A stretch of DNA of 64,000 nt from Desulfobulbus sp. (GTDB lineage: Bacteria; Desulfobacterota; Desulfobulbia; Desulfobulbales; Desulfobulbaceae): positions 1 through 64,000 of the forward strand of contig NZ_JAVBXR010000063.1 in assembly GCF_030824455.1 (NCBI RefSeq), given 5' to 3'. Shown one piece after another: positions 8,935 through 18,094 of this stretch (position 1 is its first letter; each line of letters starts with the position of its first letter). The notes below the pieces were generated by a model. That model saw nothing but the letters and a program-made list of their open reading frames with translations. It searched no databases and was not told where the DNA came from. The position numbers and the translations under genes were made by a program.

Positions 8935-9170
8935 CCTGTTTTCAATTTAAAATATGCGTAAAAACGATACGTTACATTGAACACACGGCAAGCGATTGCA
9001 TCGTGACGTTGTCATATGATAACACAAGTTTGCATAGTGGCGAAAACTTGTGTTGTCACAAGCGGGGAATGGTCGGGCAGGCGGAGCGGATGGAGCGGAT
9101 GGCCGCTATCGGGAGTTATCGAGCGGCTCTCGAACGCATCGAGCGGATGCAGCACATGGAGCGCATAGAA
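8935..9170. other. Intergenic region with inverted repeat and low-complexity stretch
   Basis: No gene supported. It contains a perfect 11-bp inverted repeat (AACACAAGTTT at 9021-9031 and its complement at 9044-9054, 12-nt spacer), a possible operator or promoter element for the minus-strand kinase. It also contains a degenerate repeat of GAGCGGATG-like units at about 9078-9170. Confidence 0.45.
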
Positions 9171-9199
9171 CGCCATCGGGCGGATAAGGCCCGATGGCG
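9171..9199 (-). terminator. Stem-loop downstream of hypB
   Basis: Perfect 11-bp stem (CGCCATCGGGC / GCCCGATGGCG) with a 7-nt loop, 31 bp past the hypB stop. It lacks a clear T-run, so it may be an mRNA-stabilising hairpin rather than an intrinsic terminator. Confidence 0.5.
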
Positions 9200-9230
9200 C
9201 GGCGGGAAGGGACGGCTTGGGGGTGAAGCT

Positions 9231-9941
9231 TTACTTCTTCAGCATGTTCTTCAAATATTCAATCCATTGCTCAAACCCCTCGCCGGTGGTTGCCGAGAGC
9301 GAAAGGATCTGTAGGCCGGGCTTGAGCATTTGCGCCTCTTTCACGGCTTCTTCCACCGAGAAATCAAAATAGGGCAGCAGGTCGGTCTTGGTCAGCAGCA
9401 CCAGGTCGGCGCTGCGAAAGGTGGCTGGATACTTGGCCGGTTTGTCCGAACCTTCGGGGGTGGAGAGGAGCACAACCCGCCGATGCTCGCCCAGGTCAAA
9501 GGTGGCCGGGCAGACCAGGTTGCCGACGTTTTCGATGAAGATCAGGTCATAGCCGCCGCCCTTGGCAAAGTGCTCCAGTACGTGCAGGCCGCCGTGGACC
9601 ATGGGCGCGTCCAGGTGACAGGCGCCGCCGGTGGTCAGCTGCACTGCCGGCACGCCCTTGGCGCGGATGCGGTCGGCGTCGCGCTCGGTTTCGATGTCGC
9701 CTTCAATCACGCCAATCCGCACCGTGTCTTTCAAGGCCTCAATGGTCCGTTCCAGCAGGGTGGTTTTGCCGGAGCCGGGGCTGGAGATCAGATTGATCGC
9801 CAGGGCGCCCATCTGTTCGATATGGCCCCGGTTGGACTGAGCCTGTTTCTGGTTGGCTTCCAAAAGACTCCGGTTGACCTCAACCACCTTGGCGTCGTGG
9901 TGGTGATGGTCGTGCAGTTGACAGCCGCAGGTGTCGCACAT
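9231..9941 (-). CDS. hypB: Hydrogenase nickel incorporation GTPase HypB
   Basis: 236 aa from the ATG at 9941, chosen because it gives the family N-terminus MCDTCGCQ and is preceded by ATGGAG. The N-terminus carries the high-affinity metal motif CDTCGC and a short His run (DHHHH). The GTPase domain has P-loop SSPGSGKTT, a switch region with the Ni/Zn-site residues near GACHLDAPMVHGGL, and the specificity motif TKTDLLPY. HypB works with HypA to insert Ni(II) into the hydrogenase large subunit after the Fe(CN)2CO centre is built. It is the last gene of the hydrogenase train, 5 bp after hypA. Confidence 0.96.
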   Translation of the reverse strand: MCDTCGCQLHDHHHHDAKVVEVNRSLLEANQKQAQSNRGHIEQMGALAINLISSPGSGKTTLLERTIEALKDTVRIGVIEGDIETERDADRIRAKGVPAVQLTTGGACHLDAPMVHGGLHVLEHFAKGGGYDLIFIENVGNLVCPATFDLGEHRRVVLLSTPEGSDKPAKYPATFRSADLVLLTKTDLLPYFDFSVEEAVKEAQMLKPGLQILSLSATTGEGFEQWIEYLKNMLKK

Positions 9942-9946
9942 GGCAT

Positions 9947-10333
9947 TTACTCCATTTCTACTTGGTTGAGTATGAGTTCGGTCCCGCCTTTGGGGGAAAG
10001 CCGGTTGAGGCAGCACCAGGGACATTTCTTAGGGTAGTGGCTGGTCATGGCCAGTTCCAGCCGGTCGCTGGGAAGGGAAAAGGGAATGACCGAGACCTTG
10101 CCGCAGTCGAGACAGAGGTAGACCGGGTCCGGGGTTTCCAGTTCCAGCTCGGCCCCCCGGGCTATTTCCAGCGATTGCTTGAGGGCATTAAAGCCAAACT
10201 CAAAGGAATCGCGGACCACGCCGGAAAAGGGCCCCAGGGTGACCGACACCCGGTTGATGCGGACGGCGTGGTGTTCCTTGGCCAGATCGATCAGTTGGTC
10301 CAGCAGGCTCTGGGCCAGCGACAGTTCATGCAC
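9947..10333 (-). CDS. hypA: Hydrogenase nickel metallochaperone HypA
   Basis: 128 aa, starting with the conserved Ni-binding MHE (MHELSLAQSLL). A zinc ribbon is formed by CLDCG and CPWC, spaced as in HypA. It delivers nickel together with HypB to the large-subunit precursor. The gene lies between hypE and hypB, which is the usual functional grouping. Confidence 0.96.
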   Translation of the reverse strand: MHELSLAQSLLDQLIDLAKEHHAVRINRVSVTLGPFSGVVRDSFEFGFNALKQSLEIARGAELELETPDPVYLCLDCGKVSVIPFSLPSDRLELAMTSHYPKKCPWCCLNRLSPKGGTELILNQVEME

Positions 10334-10369
10334 GGCGTTCAGTCTCCCTTCAGTAAAAAATACGCATGG

Positions 10370-11386
10370 TTAACATATTCGAGGCAGCGGCTGGCCGGTC
10401 AACGGTTCCAGCAGCCGCGAGCCGCCGATCCGGGTGGTCAGACTGACCCGACCCGGGTGACGTTCGCTCACCCAGCCGATCAGGGCCGCGTCTCGGCCCT
10501 CGGGCATTCGCCGGGCCAGCTGGAGGACATCCTCGGCCCCGTCCCGGTCGCAGATAATCAAACACTTGCCCTCGTTGGCCAGATAGAGCGGATCAAGGCC
10601 GATCATTTCGCAGGCCACATTGACGGCGGGCCGAATCGGCAGGCGATCCTCTTCAATCACAATTTCCACCTGCGAGGATTGGGCGATCTCGCACAGGGTG
10701 GTGGCCAGACCGCCCCGGGTTGGGTCGCGGAGCACATGTATCCGCCCGGCGTCTTCTTCCAGCAGGGCGCCGACCAGACGGTGCAGGGGCTGGGTGTCGC
10801 TGGCGATGTCGCCGCCAATGTCGATTCCGGCCTGGCGGCTCATGATGGTGACGCCGTGGTCGGCAAGGGTTCCCGAGACAATCACCGCGTCGCCCGGTTG
10901 CGCCTTCTTGCCCGAGATGTCGTGACGGTGCGAGGCCAGCCCGATGCCCGAGGTGTTGATGAACAGACCGTCCGCCTTGCCCCGGGGCACCACCTTGGTG
11001 TCGCCGGTGACCACCGCCACCCCGGCCTCTTCGCAGCAGCGGCCGACGGAGGCGACGATCCGCTCCAGGCTGGCGTAGGCAAAGCCCTCTTCAATGATCA
11101 ACGCCAGACTCAGCGCCAGAGGGCGGGCGCCGCGCATGGCCAGATCGTTGATGGTGCCGTGCACAGCCAGGGCGCCGATGTCGCCGCCGGGGAAAAACAA
11201 CGGGTCCACCACGTAGCTGTCGGTGGAGAAGGCGATGCGGCCGGCGTATTCGCCGAGCACCGCGCAGTCTTCCAGGTCCCGCAACTGCGGGCAGGTGAGG
11301 TGTTTGAGAATAAGGCCGCTGATCAGATGCTGGCTGGCCAGTCCGCCGCTGCCGTGGTCTAGGCTGATGATCGAGTCTGCTTTCAT
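10370..11386 (-). CDS. hypE: Carbamoyl dehydratase HypE
   Basis: About 338 aa of the PurM/AIR-synthase-like fold. It starts with LDHGSGGLASQHLI and contains the ATP-binding segments VVTGDTKVVPRG and RDPTRGGLATTL. It ends in the essential PRIC tail, whose terminal Cys carries the thiocarbamate that becomes thiocyanate (the CN ligand donor). HypE takes the carbamoyl group from HypF and passes cyanide to the HypC-HypD complex. I use the ATG at 11386; a GTG two codons upstream is possible. Confidence 0.95.
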   Translation of the reverse strand: MKADSIISLDHGSGGLASQHLISGLILKHLTCPQLRDLEDCAVLGEYAGRIAFSTDSYVVDPLFFPGGDIGALAVHGTINDLAMRGARPLALSLALIIEEGFAYASLERIVASVGRCCEEAGVAVVTGDTKVVPRGKADGLFINTSGIGLASHRHDISGKKAQPGDAVIVSGTLADHGVTIMSRQAGIDIGGDIASDTQPLHRLVGALLEEDAGRIHVLRDPTRGGLATTLCEIAQSSQVEIVIEEDRLPIRPAVNVACEMIGLDPLYLANEGKCLIICDRDGAEDVLQLARRMPEGRDAALIGWVSERHPGRVSLTTRIGGSRLLEPLTGQPLPRIC

Positions 11387-11407
11387 ACCCACACTGGTTG
11401 CAGTTGA

Positions 11408-12535
11408 TTAACGAAAATTCACACGTTCTCCGCCCTGGCCGCCCCGACCCTTCTGCCCGCTGTAGCGGTAATAGGCGGCGCAGGTTCCTTCATTGGACAC
11501 CATGCAGGGGCCGACCGGCTGCAGGGGCGTGCAGGCCGTGCCGTAGAGGGGACATTCCGGCGGCAACAACCTCCCCTTGAGAATCTCGCCGCAGCGGCAG
11601 CCCTTGGGGTCGACGGCCGGCTGCACCTTGAGGGCAAGCTGTTGCACGGCGTCGAACCGCTGATATTTTTCCCGCAACACCAGCCCGCTGCCTCCAATCA
11701 CCCCCAAACCGCGCCACTCGCTGTCGGCGGGTTGAAAAACCTCGGCAATCAGGGCCTGGGCTTTGCGGTTGCCGCCGGCGGTCACGGCCCGGGTGTAGCA
11801 GTTGTCGACCTGCGGCTGACCGTGGTTGATCTGCCGGATCAGACTGAGCAGGCCGGCCAGGATGTCGGCGGGCTCAAACCCGGCCACCGCGCAGGCCAGG
11901 CCGTACCGCTCGGCAAAAGGCAGGTAGGCGTCGGCGCCGATAATGGCGCTGACGTGGCCGGGGCAGAGCAGGCCGTCCACCTGCAGCTCCGGATCGGCCA
12001 TCAGCGCCTCCAGGGCCTGGGGCATGGTTTTGGCGGCGGCAATGATCAAGAAATTCTCAATGCCCAGCCGCTCGGCCTGGAGGATGGTGGCGGCAATGGC
12101 CGGGGCCGTGGTCTCAAAGCCGATGGACGGGAAAACCACGGTGCGTTCGGGCTCGGCCTGGGCCAGGGTCAGGGCGTCGATGGGCGAGTAGACGATCTCC
12201 ACCCGGGCGCCCTGGGCTCGGGCTGAGGCCAACGAACCCTCGCTGCCCGGCACCCGGATCAGATCGCCGAAGGTGGCAATAGTCACCTGGGGCAGACGGG
12301 CGGCGGCCAGGAAGGCGTTGATGTGGCTGGCCGGGGTGACGCAGACCGGACAGCCGGGGCCGGACAGCAGGGTCAGGCCTGGGGGGAGCAGCGAGCGGAC
12401 CCCGTGGCGGAAGATCGACATGGTGTGGGTGCCGCAGACCTCCATGATCCGCACCGGCCGGGTCAGGCTGCGGGCGATCTCCTCCACCAGGGGCGCGGTG
12501 ATTTCGCGGCTGCGGAAGGCGTCGGCGCATTTCAT
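11408..12535 (-). CDS. hypD: Hydrogenase maturation Fe-S protein HypD
   Basis: 375 aa with the HypD signatures MEVCGTHTMSIFRHG, LLSGPGCPVCVTP and FEPADIL, and a C-terminal Cys set (RCGEILKG, CPLYGTAC, EGTCAAYYRY) that holds the [4Fe-4S] cluster. It acts as the scaffold on which the Fe(CN)2CO unit is assembled, in complex with HypC. It overlaps hypC by 4 bp and precedes hypE by 15 bp. Confidence 0.96.
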   Translation of the reverse strand: MKCADAFRSREITAPLVEEIARSLTRPVRIMEVCGTHTMSIFRHGVRSLLPPGLTLLSGPGCPVCVTPASHINAFLAAARLPQVTIATFGDLIRVPGSEGSLASARAQGARVEIVYSPIDALTLAQAEPERTVVFPSIGFETTAPAIAATILQAERLGIENFLIIAAAKTMPQALEALMADPELQVDGLLCPGHVSAIIGADAYLPFAERYGLACAVAGFEPADILAGLLSLIRQINHGQPQVDNCYTRAVTAGGNRKAQALIAEVFQPADSEWRGLGVIGGSGLVLREKYQRFDAVQQLALKVQPAVDPKGCRCGEILKGRLLPPECPLYGTACTPLQPVGPCMVSNEGTCAAYYRYSGQKGRGGQGGERVNFR

Positions 12536-12810
12536 TGCGGCGCTTCAGGCAGACGCCCCTCCCGCTCCAGAACCTCGGCCATCTGCCGCATCAGGCTGAG
12601 ATTGTATTCGGCCTCCTCCTCGGTCAGGGTGCGGATGGCAAAACCGGCGTGGATGATCACATACTCGCCCACCGCCGGGACCCGGTCGGCCATCTCCAGG
12701 CGGATCTGCTTGCGGACCCCGTCGCTTTCGACCAGCGCCACCTCGGGATCAAGCAGCTCGTCGCTGCCGCCCTGGATTGCAACCACCTGCATGGGAATCG
12801 CTAAACACAT
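12532..12810 (-). CDS. hypC: Hydrogenase assembly chaperone HypC
   Basis: 92 aa beginning MCLAIPMQVV. Cys2 is the residue that binds the iron centre and contacts the large-subunit precursor. The internal segment PAVGEYVIIHAGFAI is the second conserved family stretch. It overlaps hypF by 10 bp and hypD by 4 bp, giving tight translational coupling. Confidence 0.96.
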   Translation of the reverse strand: MCLAIPMQVVAIQGGSDELLDPEVALVESDGVRKQIRLEMADRVPAVGEYVIIHAGFAIRTLTEEEAEYNLSLMRQMAEVLEREGRLPEAPQ

Positions 12811-15161
12811 GGAAAACCTCCTATATAAGCCTGCCCCAGGGCAAGGCCGCCGTCGTTCATTGGCACAAGTTCGCCGGCATGCACAGTGAATTGCCGGTCG
12901 CGCAAGCGCTCGCTCAGGGTTGTAAACAGTAGTTTGTTCTGCATGCAGCCGCCGGCAAGAACCGCTGTGGTGATGCCGGTTTGCCGCCGCGCCTGCTCAA
13001 GGGCCGCGCACAGGGATTCGACCAGCCAGAGGTGAAACCGCAGGGCAATGACCGGAATGGGCAGGCTGGCGGCCAGATCGCTCAGAATCAGCCCGGCCAG
13101 CGGGGCCGAATCGATCAGCCACAGGTCGTGCCACTGGTCGTGTTCCTGGCGCAGGGTTGATGGATAGGCCTGGATGGATGCCGCGCTTGCTGCGTTTGCT
13201 GCGTCTGTTGCGCTAGCCGCCAGGCTTGCCTGATGCTCGAGCAGCATGGCGGCCTGGCCCTCGTATTCGCTGATCAGACAAAGCCCCAGCAGGGCCGAGA
13301 CCGCGTCGAAAAGGCGACCGCAGCTTGAGGTGGGCGGACAGTTCAGCCCCTTGGCCATCATCTGGCCGAGCAGCTGCTTCTTCTCCGGGGCAATGGTCAG
13401 CAGGCCGGATGGATGGCGCTTTTCCGCAAGGCCGTCGGCGCCCAGCCCCTGATGCAGCAAGGCCAGGGCCATGCGCCAGGGCTCGGTCGCCGCCCGGTCG
13501 CCGCCCGGAAGGGGCAGATGCGACAGACGGGCCACCCGGGTGTAGCCGCTTCGGTCGGCCCGGTAGATCTCGCCGCCCAGCACCGCGCCGGCGGCGTCAT
13601 AACCGGCGCCGTCCAGGACCACCCCCAGCACCGGCCCTGCAATCCCCTGCTCGGCCAGCACCGCGCCGATGTGGGCGTGGTGGTGCTGCACTTCGCGACA
13701 AGGAAGGGGCAAGCCGTGGGCGTAGCGGGAACTGAGATAGTCGGGATGCAGGTCGCAGGCCACCCGCTCTGGCCGCGCCTCCAGCACGGCGTGCAGGTGG
13801 TCGACGCTTTCCCGGTAAAAATCAAAATTTTCGGTGTTGGTCAGTTCGCCGATGTGCTGACTGAGGTAGGCCTCGTTGTTGCGCACCAGGCAGAAGCTGT
13901 TCTTCATCTCGCCGCCGCAGGCCAGGATGTCGGCGGCAGGTTCCTGCAGCAGCACCGGAACCGGCGAATAGCCGCGCGCCCGACGCTGCAGGCGCACCTT
14001 GTTGTCCATAATCCGGGCCACCGAGTCGTCGACCCGGGTGACGATTTCCCGGTTGTGGAGCAGGAACCAGTCGGCCAGACCGCGCAGTCGCCGCAGGGCC
14101 TCCTCGTTGCCGGTGCAGATCGGCTCGTCGCTGCGGTTGCCGCTGGTCATCACCAGGGCCGCCGGCGTCTCCGGCTGGCGGAGCAGCAGGTGGTGCAACG
14201 GGGTATAGGGCAGCATCACCCCGATCACCCCCAGACCGGGGGCAATGCCCGCAGCCAGCCCCGAACCCTGCCGCTGCTTGAGCAGCACAATCGGGTGTTC
14301 GGGCGCGCTCAGCAAGGCCGCCTCCTCGGGCGAGCACCAACAGAACCGGGACGCGATTTCCAGATTGCTGACCATCACGGCCAGCGGTTTTCCAGGTCGG
14401 TTTTTGCGGGTCCGCAACAGGGCCACGGCAGCCTCGGAACAGCCGTCCACAGCCAGATGCAAGCCCCCCAGCCCCTTGATCGCAACCACCCTGCCCTCGC
14501 CCAAAGCTCGGGCGGCGAGAGTCAGGCCGTCGCCGACAATCATTCGCCCCTCGGCATCATGCCAGCTCAGTTGCGGACCGCAGACCGTGCAGGCGTTGGG
14601 CTGGGCGTGGAAGCGCCGGTCCAGGGGATCGTGGTACTCGCGGTTGCAGGCCTCGCACATCGGAAAAACCCGCATTGAGGTGTTGGGGCGGTCGTAGGGA
14701 ACCCGCTCGACAATCGAAAAACGCGGGCCGCAGTTGGTGCAGTTGGTGAAGGGATAGCCGAAACGGCGATTAGAGGGATCAAGAATTTCAGCCAGGCAGT
14801 CGTTGCACAGGGCCATGTCCGGGGCGATCTGGGTGCTGGGCCGGTCGGATCGTTGGCTGGGCAGGATGCGAAACGGCGCGTCCTGGGGCAGGGCTTCGGC
14901 GGGTTGGACCTCAAGCCTGCTGATGCGGGCCGCCGGCGGCGCCTGTTCGCGCAGGGCGCAGACAAATTGATCGAGCAGGGAGGGAGGACCGGAAATATGG
15001 ACGGACACGCCCTCGCCGTTGTTGGTCACAGTGCCCGCCAGGCCAAGCCGGTGGGCCAGTCGGTAGACAAAGGGGCGAAACCCGACGCCTTGCACGATCC
15101 CATGCACAGAAATACGCAGCGCGCTGGTCAGGATCGGGGCTGGGTGCAGGGCCAAGGGCAT
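12801..15161 (-). CDS. hypF: Carbamoyltransferase HypF
   Basis: 786 aa. N-terminal acylphosphatase domain (about 14-100, with VQGVGFRPFVYRLA); two zinc fingers (CNDCLAEI...CTNCGPRF and CEACNREY...CTVCG); a YrdC-like domain (about 210-390) that binds carbamoyl-adenylate; and a C-terminal Kae1-like domain with the HHHAHIGAVLAEQG metal site. It converts carbamoyl phosphate and ATP to carbamoyl-AMP and transfers the group to HypE. Spacing to the upstream small gene is about 190 bp, so a second promoter inside the train is possible, although I saw no clear one. Confidence 0.96.
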   Translation of the reverse strand: MPLALHPAPILTSALRISVHGIVQGVGFRPFVYRLAHRLGLAGTVTNNGEGVSVHISGPPSLLDQFVCALREQAPPAARISRLEVQPAEALPQDAPFRILPSQRSDRPSTQIAPDMALCNDCLAEILDPSNRRFGYPFTNCTNCGPRFSIVERVPYDRPNTSMRVFPMCEACNREYHDPLDRRFHAQPNACTVCGPQLSWHDAEGRMIVGDGLTLAARALGEGRVVAIKGLGGLHLAVDGCSEAAVALLRTRKNRPGKPLAVMVSNLEIASRFCWCSPEEAALLSAPEHPIVLLKQRQGSGLAAGIAPGLGVIGVMLPYTPLHHLLLRQPETPAALVMTSGNRSDEPICTGNEEALRRLRGLADWFLLHNREIVTRVDDSVARIMDNKVRLQRRARGYSPVPVLLQEPAADILACGGEMKNSFCLVRNNEAYLSQHIGELTNTENFDFYRESVDHLHAVLEARPERVACDLHPDYLSSRYAHGLPLPCREVQHHHAHIGAVLAEQGIAGPVLGVVLDGAGYDAAGAVLGGEIYRADRSGYTRVARLSHLPLPGGDRAATEPWRMALALLHQGLGADGLAEKRHPSGLLTIAPEKKQLLGQMMAKGLNCPPTSSCGRLFDAVSALLGLCLISEYEGQAAMLLEHQASLAASATDAANAASAASIQAYPSTLRQEHDQWHDLWLIDSAPLAGLILSDLAASLPIPVIALRFHLWLVESLCAALEQARRQTGITTAVLAGGCMQNKLLFTTLSERLRDRQFTVHAGELVPMNDGGLALGQAYIGGFPCV

Positions 15162-15351
15162 GAAATCCTATTGCGGGTTAAATGGTGAACCACCACAAAC
15201 AGCAACGCAATGCGCACAACCGCAAACGCGCCACATAGATTGCCGCCACTGTAGCAGCAAGCGGTTCTTTGCACCATCTTTTTTTGCGGGCTGAACATCT
15301 CGCCCAACTGGCATAACAATCAACACGCTTTCTTCGACGACGCGCGCCTCC

Positions 15352-15606
15352 TCACCCCTCGGCTTCGGCCTGGCGTTGGATTTCCCGATACCGCTTCGAG
15401 TTGACCACCTTTTGTTTCTCCAGATCGTCGATTTCCTCGCGACTGAGGTGAATCAGGCCGCAGACCGGACAGGAGAGGTCCATGTCGTCGTGGGCGGCCC
15501 GTTGCTTGAGTTCGTCGGCGGTCATGTGGCCGACGCAGCCGCAGGCGCAGTTGGGCGCCTCGACCCGGACGACTTTCCGTTGTTTTCCTTCAACAAGATC
15601 GTTCAT
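15352..15606 (-). CDS. Small Cys-rich protein between mvhA and hypF (84 aa)
   Basis: Starts MNDLVEGKQ; an in-frame upstream extension to 15696 overlaps the true end of mvhA and is unlikely. Two metal-type Cys groups are visible: CACGC (about residues 19-23) and CPVCG (about 45-49), followed by a charged helical tail. A zinc-ribbon or Fe-S knuckle is likely. It lies in the same direction, 46 bp after the read-through stop of mvhA, so a role in hydrogenase assembly or regulation is a reasonable inference. No named family recognised. Confidence 0.65.
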   Translation of the reverse strand: MNDLVEGKQRKVVRVEAPNCACGCVGHMTADELKQRAAHDDMDLSCPVCGLIHLSREEIDDLEKQKVVNSKRYREIQRQAEAEG

Positions 15607-15652
15607 AGAGAGTGCTGCTCCGACAATGTAAGGCGATGGGAGAAGAATGGAA

Positions 15653-17104
15653 TCAATGCCGCAGGGTGCGGATCGCATTTCCGCGGTGATCCACAAGGGT
15701 AACCGTCAATGGCAGCCCGCCGTCCAGGCGGTGCGTGGCGCAGGAAATTCACGGGTCATAGGCCCGGATGGCCATCTCGATCCGGTTGAGGATGGACTCG
15801 CTGACCTCGCCGTCGCAGATCAGGCTTGCGGCCGCCTGACGCACGCTCAGGTTCATCGGCGCGATGTTGTGGGTGGTGCCGACAATCAGGTTGGCGCGGG
15901 TGATGCACCCGTTGTCGTCGGTGCTGTAATCGTGAATCAGGGTTCCGCGTGGGGCCTCGACATGGCCAATGCCCCGGCCCGCCTTGGATTCGGCCGGGGT
16001 GCGCACCAGGGGGTCGGTGATCCGCTCGTCCGCCAGCAACTCCACGGTGCGTTCGCAGGCGTAGACCAGCTCAATCAGACGAGCCCAATGGTAGAGCAGG
16101 GTTCCCTGGGCCGGACGGCCGAATTGGGCGCGAAAGTCTTCCAGCTCGGCCTGGGCGCGGGGGGTGGCAACCTGATCGCAGACATTCAGCCGGGCCAAAG
16201 TGTTGACCCGGTACACGCCCATGGGGGCCGCCGGGTTCAGGGAAAATCCCTCGCCCCAGGATTTGGCGTAGACCATTTTGGCGTAGGACCAGGGCTCGAC
16301 CTGCTCGGCCAGATGGCGCTCGTAGTCGCTGGCCGGAAAATCGACCCAACTGCCGTCGGGACGCATCAGGCGCAGCAGGCCGTCGTAGAGGCGCAGATTG
16401 CCCTGCGCGTCGACCGCGCCAAGAAACCCGGTGGTGATTGCGCCCAGGGACTGCAGCTCTTCGCGGAAACGGCTAAACACCGAGCGCTTGGCGTAGTCCA
16501 GGGCAAAGGAGGCAAAGTCGAGCAAAACCAACGCGTCGGCCGCCAGCTCGCGCCGCTCGGTCTCAAGCATTGGTTTGGAAAACCCGCCCGCCACCCCGGC
16601 CACCGGGTGAATCGACTTGCCGGCAAAGCGCGCCAGCATGGCCTGCCCCAACTGCCGCATGCGCGCCACCCGGGCCGCCAGTTCCGGCTCCTGCCGCACC
16701 AGCCCCATGATGTTGCGCACCGAATAGTCGCCGTCCGGACCCAGCACAAAATCCGGGGCGGCGAGAAAAAAGAAATGGAGAATTTTATCGTGGATATGGG
16801 CAATTACCTGACAGAGTTCACGCAACAGCTGACCGGTTGGCGGTGGGACCGCGCCAAAGCAGCCGTCCACCGCCTTAACCGCGGCGAGATGGTGCATCCA
16901 GGGGCAGATGCCGCAGATGCGGCTGACAATGCGGGGAATTTCCTCGGCCGGCCGGCCAATCACGAACTGCTCAAAGCCGCGCAGAGCGGAGATGGCCACC
17001 CGGGCGTCGCTCACCCGGCCGGACTCGTCCAGATGGATGTCGACCCGGGCCTGGCCCTCAATGCGGGTGACTGGATGGATGCTGACAACCTGGGACTTGG
17101 GCAT
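15653..17104 (-). CDS. mvhA: [NiFeSe] hydrogenase large subunit, Mvh type, selenocysteine-containing
   Basis: Catalytic subunit of a cytosolic group 3c-like hydrogenase. The N-terminal Ni ligand motif is RICGICPWMHH. At the C-terminus the frame reads AYDP, then TGA (15749-15751), then ISCATH: exactly the DP-C-xx-C-xx-H motif with UGA in place of the first Cys codon. Reading UGA as Sec gives Sec452, Cys455 and His458, then a 25-residue extension (starting RLDGGLPL) to TGA at 15653-15655. That extension matches the peptide removed by a maturation protease after the conserved His. Ending at 452 would delete two Ni ligands, so read-through is needed for an active enzyme. Good Shine-Dalgarno (GAGGAG). 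The product should be 483 aa before processing. Confidence 0.9.
15717..15731 (-). promoter_or_regulatory. Candidate bacterial SECIS hairpin in mvhA
   Basis: In the mRNA, CCGCC-TGGAC-GGCGG forms a 5-bp GC stem with a 5-nt loop containing GG. The stem starts 17 nt and the loop 22 nt after the UGA. Bacterial SECIS elements lie within the coding region just 3' of UGA with a small apical loop containing G residues, so position and shape fit. SelB recognition is inference. Confidence 0.6.
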
Positions 17105-17144
17105 GGCTGCTCTCCTCAGCAGGCGAAAAAATGCGACAAACCGC

Positions 17145-18083
17145 TCAATTGCTTTCCTTTCGATTACGGGCCGGCTTGAGCAGGCCGTGGCCGCCGCTGA
17201 ACCGAAGCAGGGATTTGCGGTCGACCAGACTGCGGTAGTCGATGCCGTTGCTGGCGAGTCCGTTCATCATGTCCAGCAGCTGATTGCCGCCTGGCCGAAC
17301 CGGCCCGTAGCAGCCGCGACAGGGGACGCGGGCCCGAATGCACAGCGGCGTTTCCCGGCCGCCGCAGCCGCCGGCGGTCACTGGTCCCATGCACAACAGT
17401 CCCTGCTCAAGCAGACAGCGCATCTGGTCGACCGGCTCTTCCGGATCATAGTCGGCGTTGGCAAGAAAGCGCCGCATTGTCCCCTGCCCTTTGCCCTGCC
17501 GGATCACCGGACAGGTTTCGCAGACGCTCTTGTGGGCCAGATCCGGAGATTCGCGCCGCAGCAGGGCCTCGATCACCTCCAGCATCATCTCGGGCCGGGG
17601 CGGACAGCCGGGCAGTGCGACGTCGACCGCCACCTGCTCGTCAACACTGTACACCCGGTCCAGCAGGGCCGGAACCTCGCCCGGCAGCAAGGCTTTTTCC
17701 GGAGAGCCGTAGGCAAACACCGTCTGCAGGGTTGCCTCGCTGGTCCACTGGTTGCGCAGGGCCGGGATGCCGCCGTGGGTAGCGCAGGTCCCCAGGCTGA
17801 TCAGGGTCCGGCACTGGGCGCGCATGGCCCGCGCCACCTGCAGTTGCTCCGTGTTGGCCACGCCGCCGGACACCAGGCCAATCTCAGCCTCGGGCAGGAT
17901 GATTTCCCCTTCCCCATCGGAGGCGCCGCTTAAAGGGTTTTGATACTTATGATCCATAAGCAGGGGAAAATGGACGATTTCCACCCGATCGAACAGGCCA
18001 AGCAACTGCTCGCCGCAATCCAACAGCGCCATCTCGCAGCCGGAACAGCCGTGCAGGCATTCAAAACTGAGCCGGGGCAGCAT
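17145..18083 (-). CDS. mvhG: Mvh-type hydrogenase small subunit
   Basis: 312 aa, starting MLPRLSFECLHGCSGCEMAL. This ATG is preceded by AAGGGCG and lies 11 bp after the mvhD stop. The frame stays open further upstream, but only as a shadow of mvhD and hdrA. Proximal-cluster ligands include CLHGCSGC, GTCATHGG and PGCPPRPE. Further Cys groups (CETC, CMGPVTAGGCGG, CRGCYG) suggest additional Fe-S clusters as in the MvhG family. It passes electrons from MvhA to MvhD/HdrA. No signal peptide, consistent with a cytosolic enzyme. Confidence 0.93.
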   Translation of the reverse strand: MLPRLSFECLHGCSGCEMALLDCGEQLLGLFDRVEIVHFPLLMDHKYQNPLSGASDGEGEIILPEAEIGLVSGGVANTEQLQVARAMRAQCRTLISLGTCATHGGIPALRNQWTSEATLQTVFAYGSPEKALLPGEVPALLDRVYSVDEQVAVDVALPGCPPRPEMMLEVIEALLRRESPDLAHKSVCETCPVIRQGKGQGTMRRFLANADYDPEEPVDQMRCLLEQGLLCMGPVTAGGCGGRETPLCIRARVPCRGCYGPVRPGGNQLLDMMNGLASNGIDYRSLVDRKSLLRFSGGHGLLKPARNRKESN

Positions 18084-18094
18084 GGATCGCCCTT

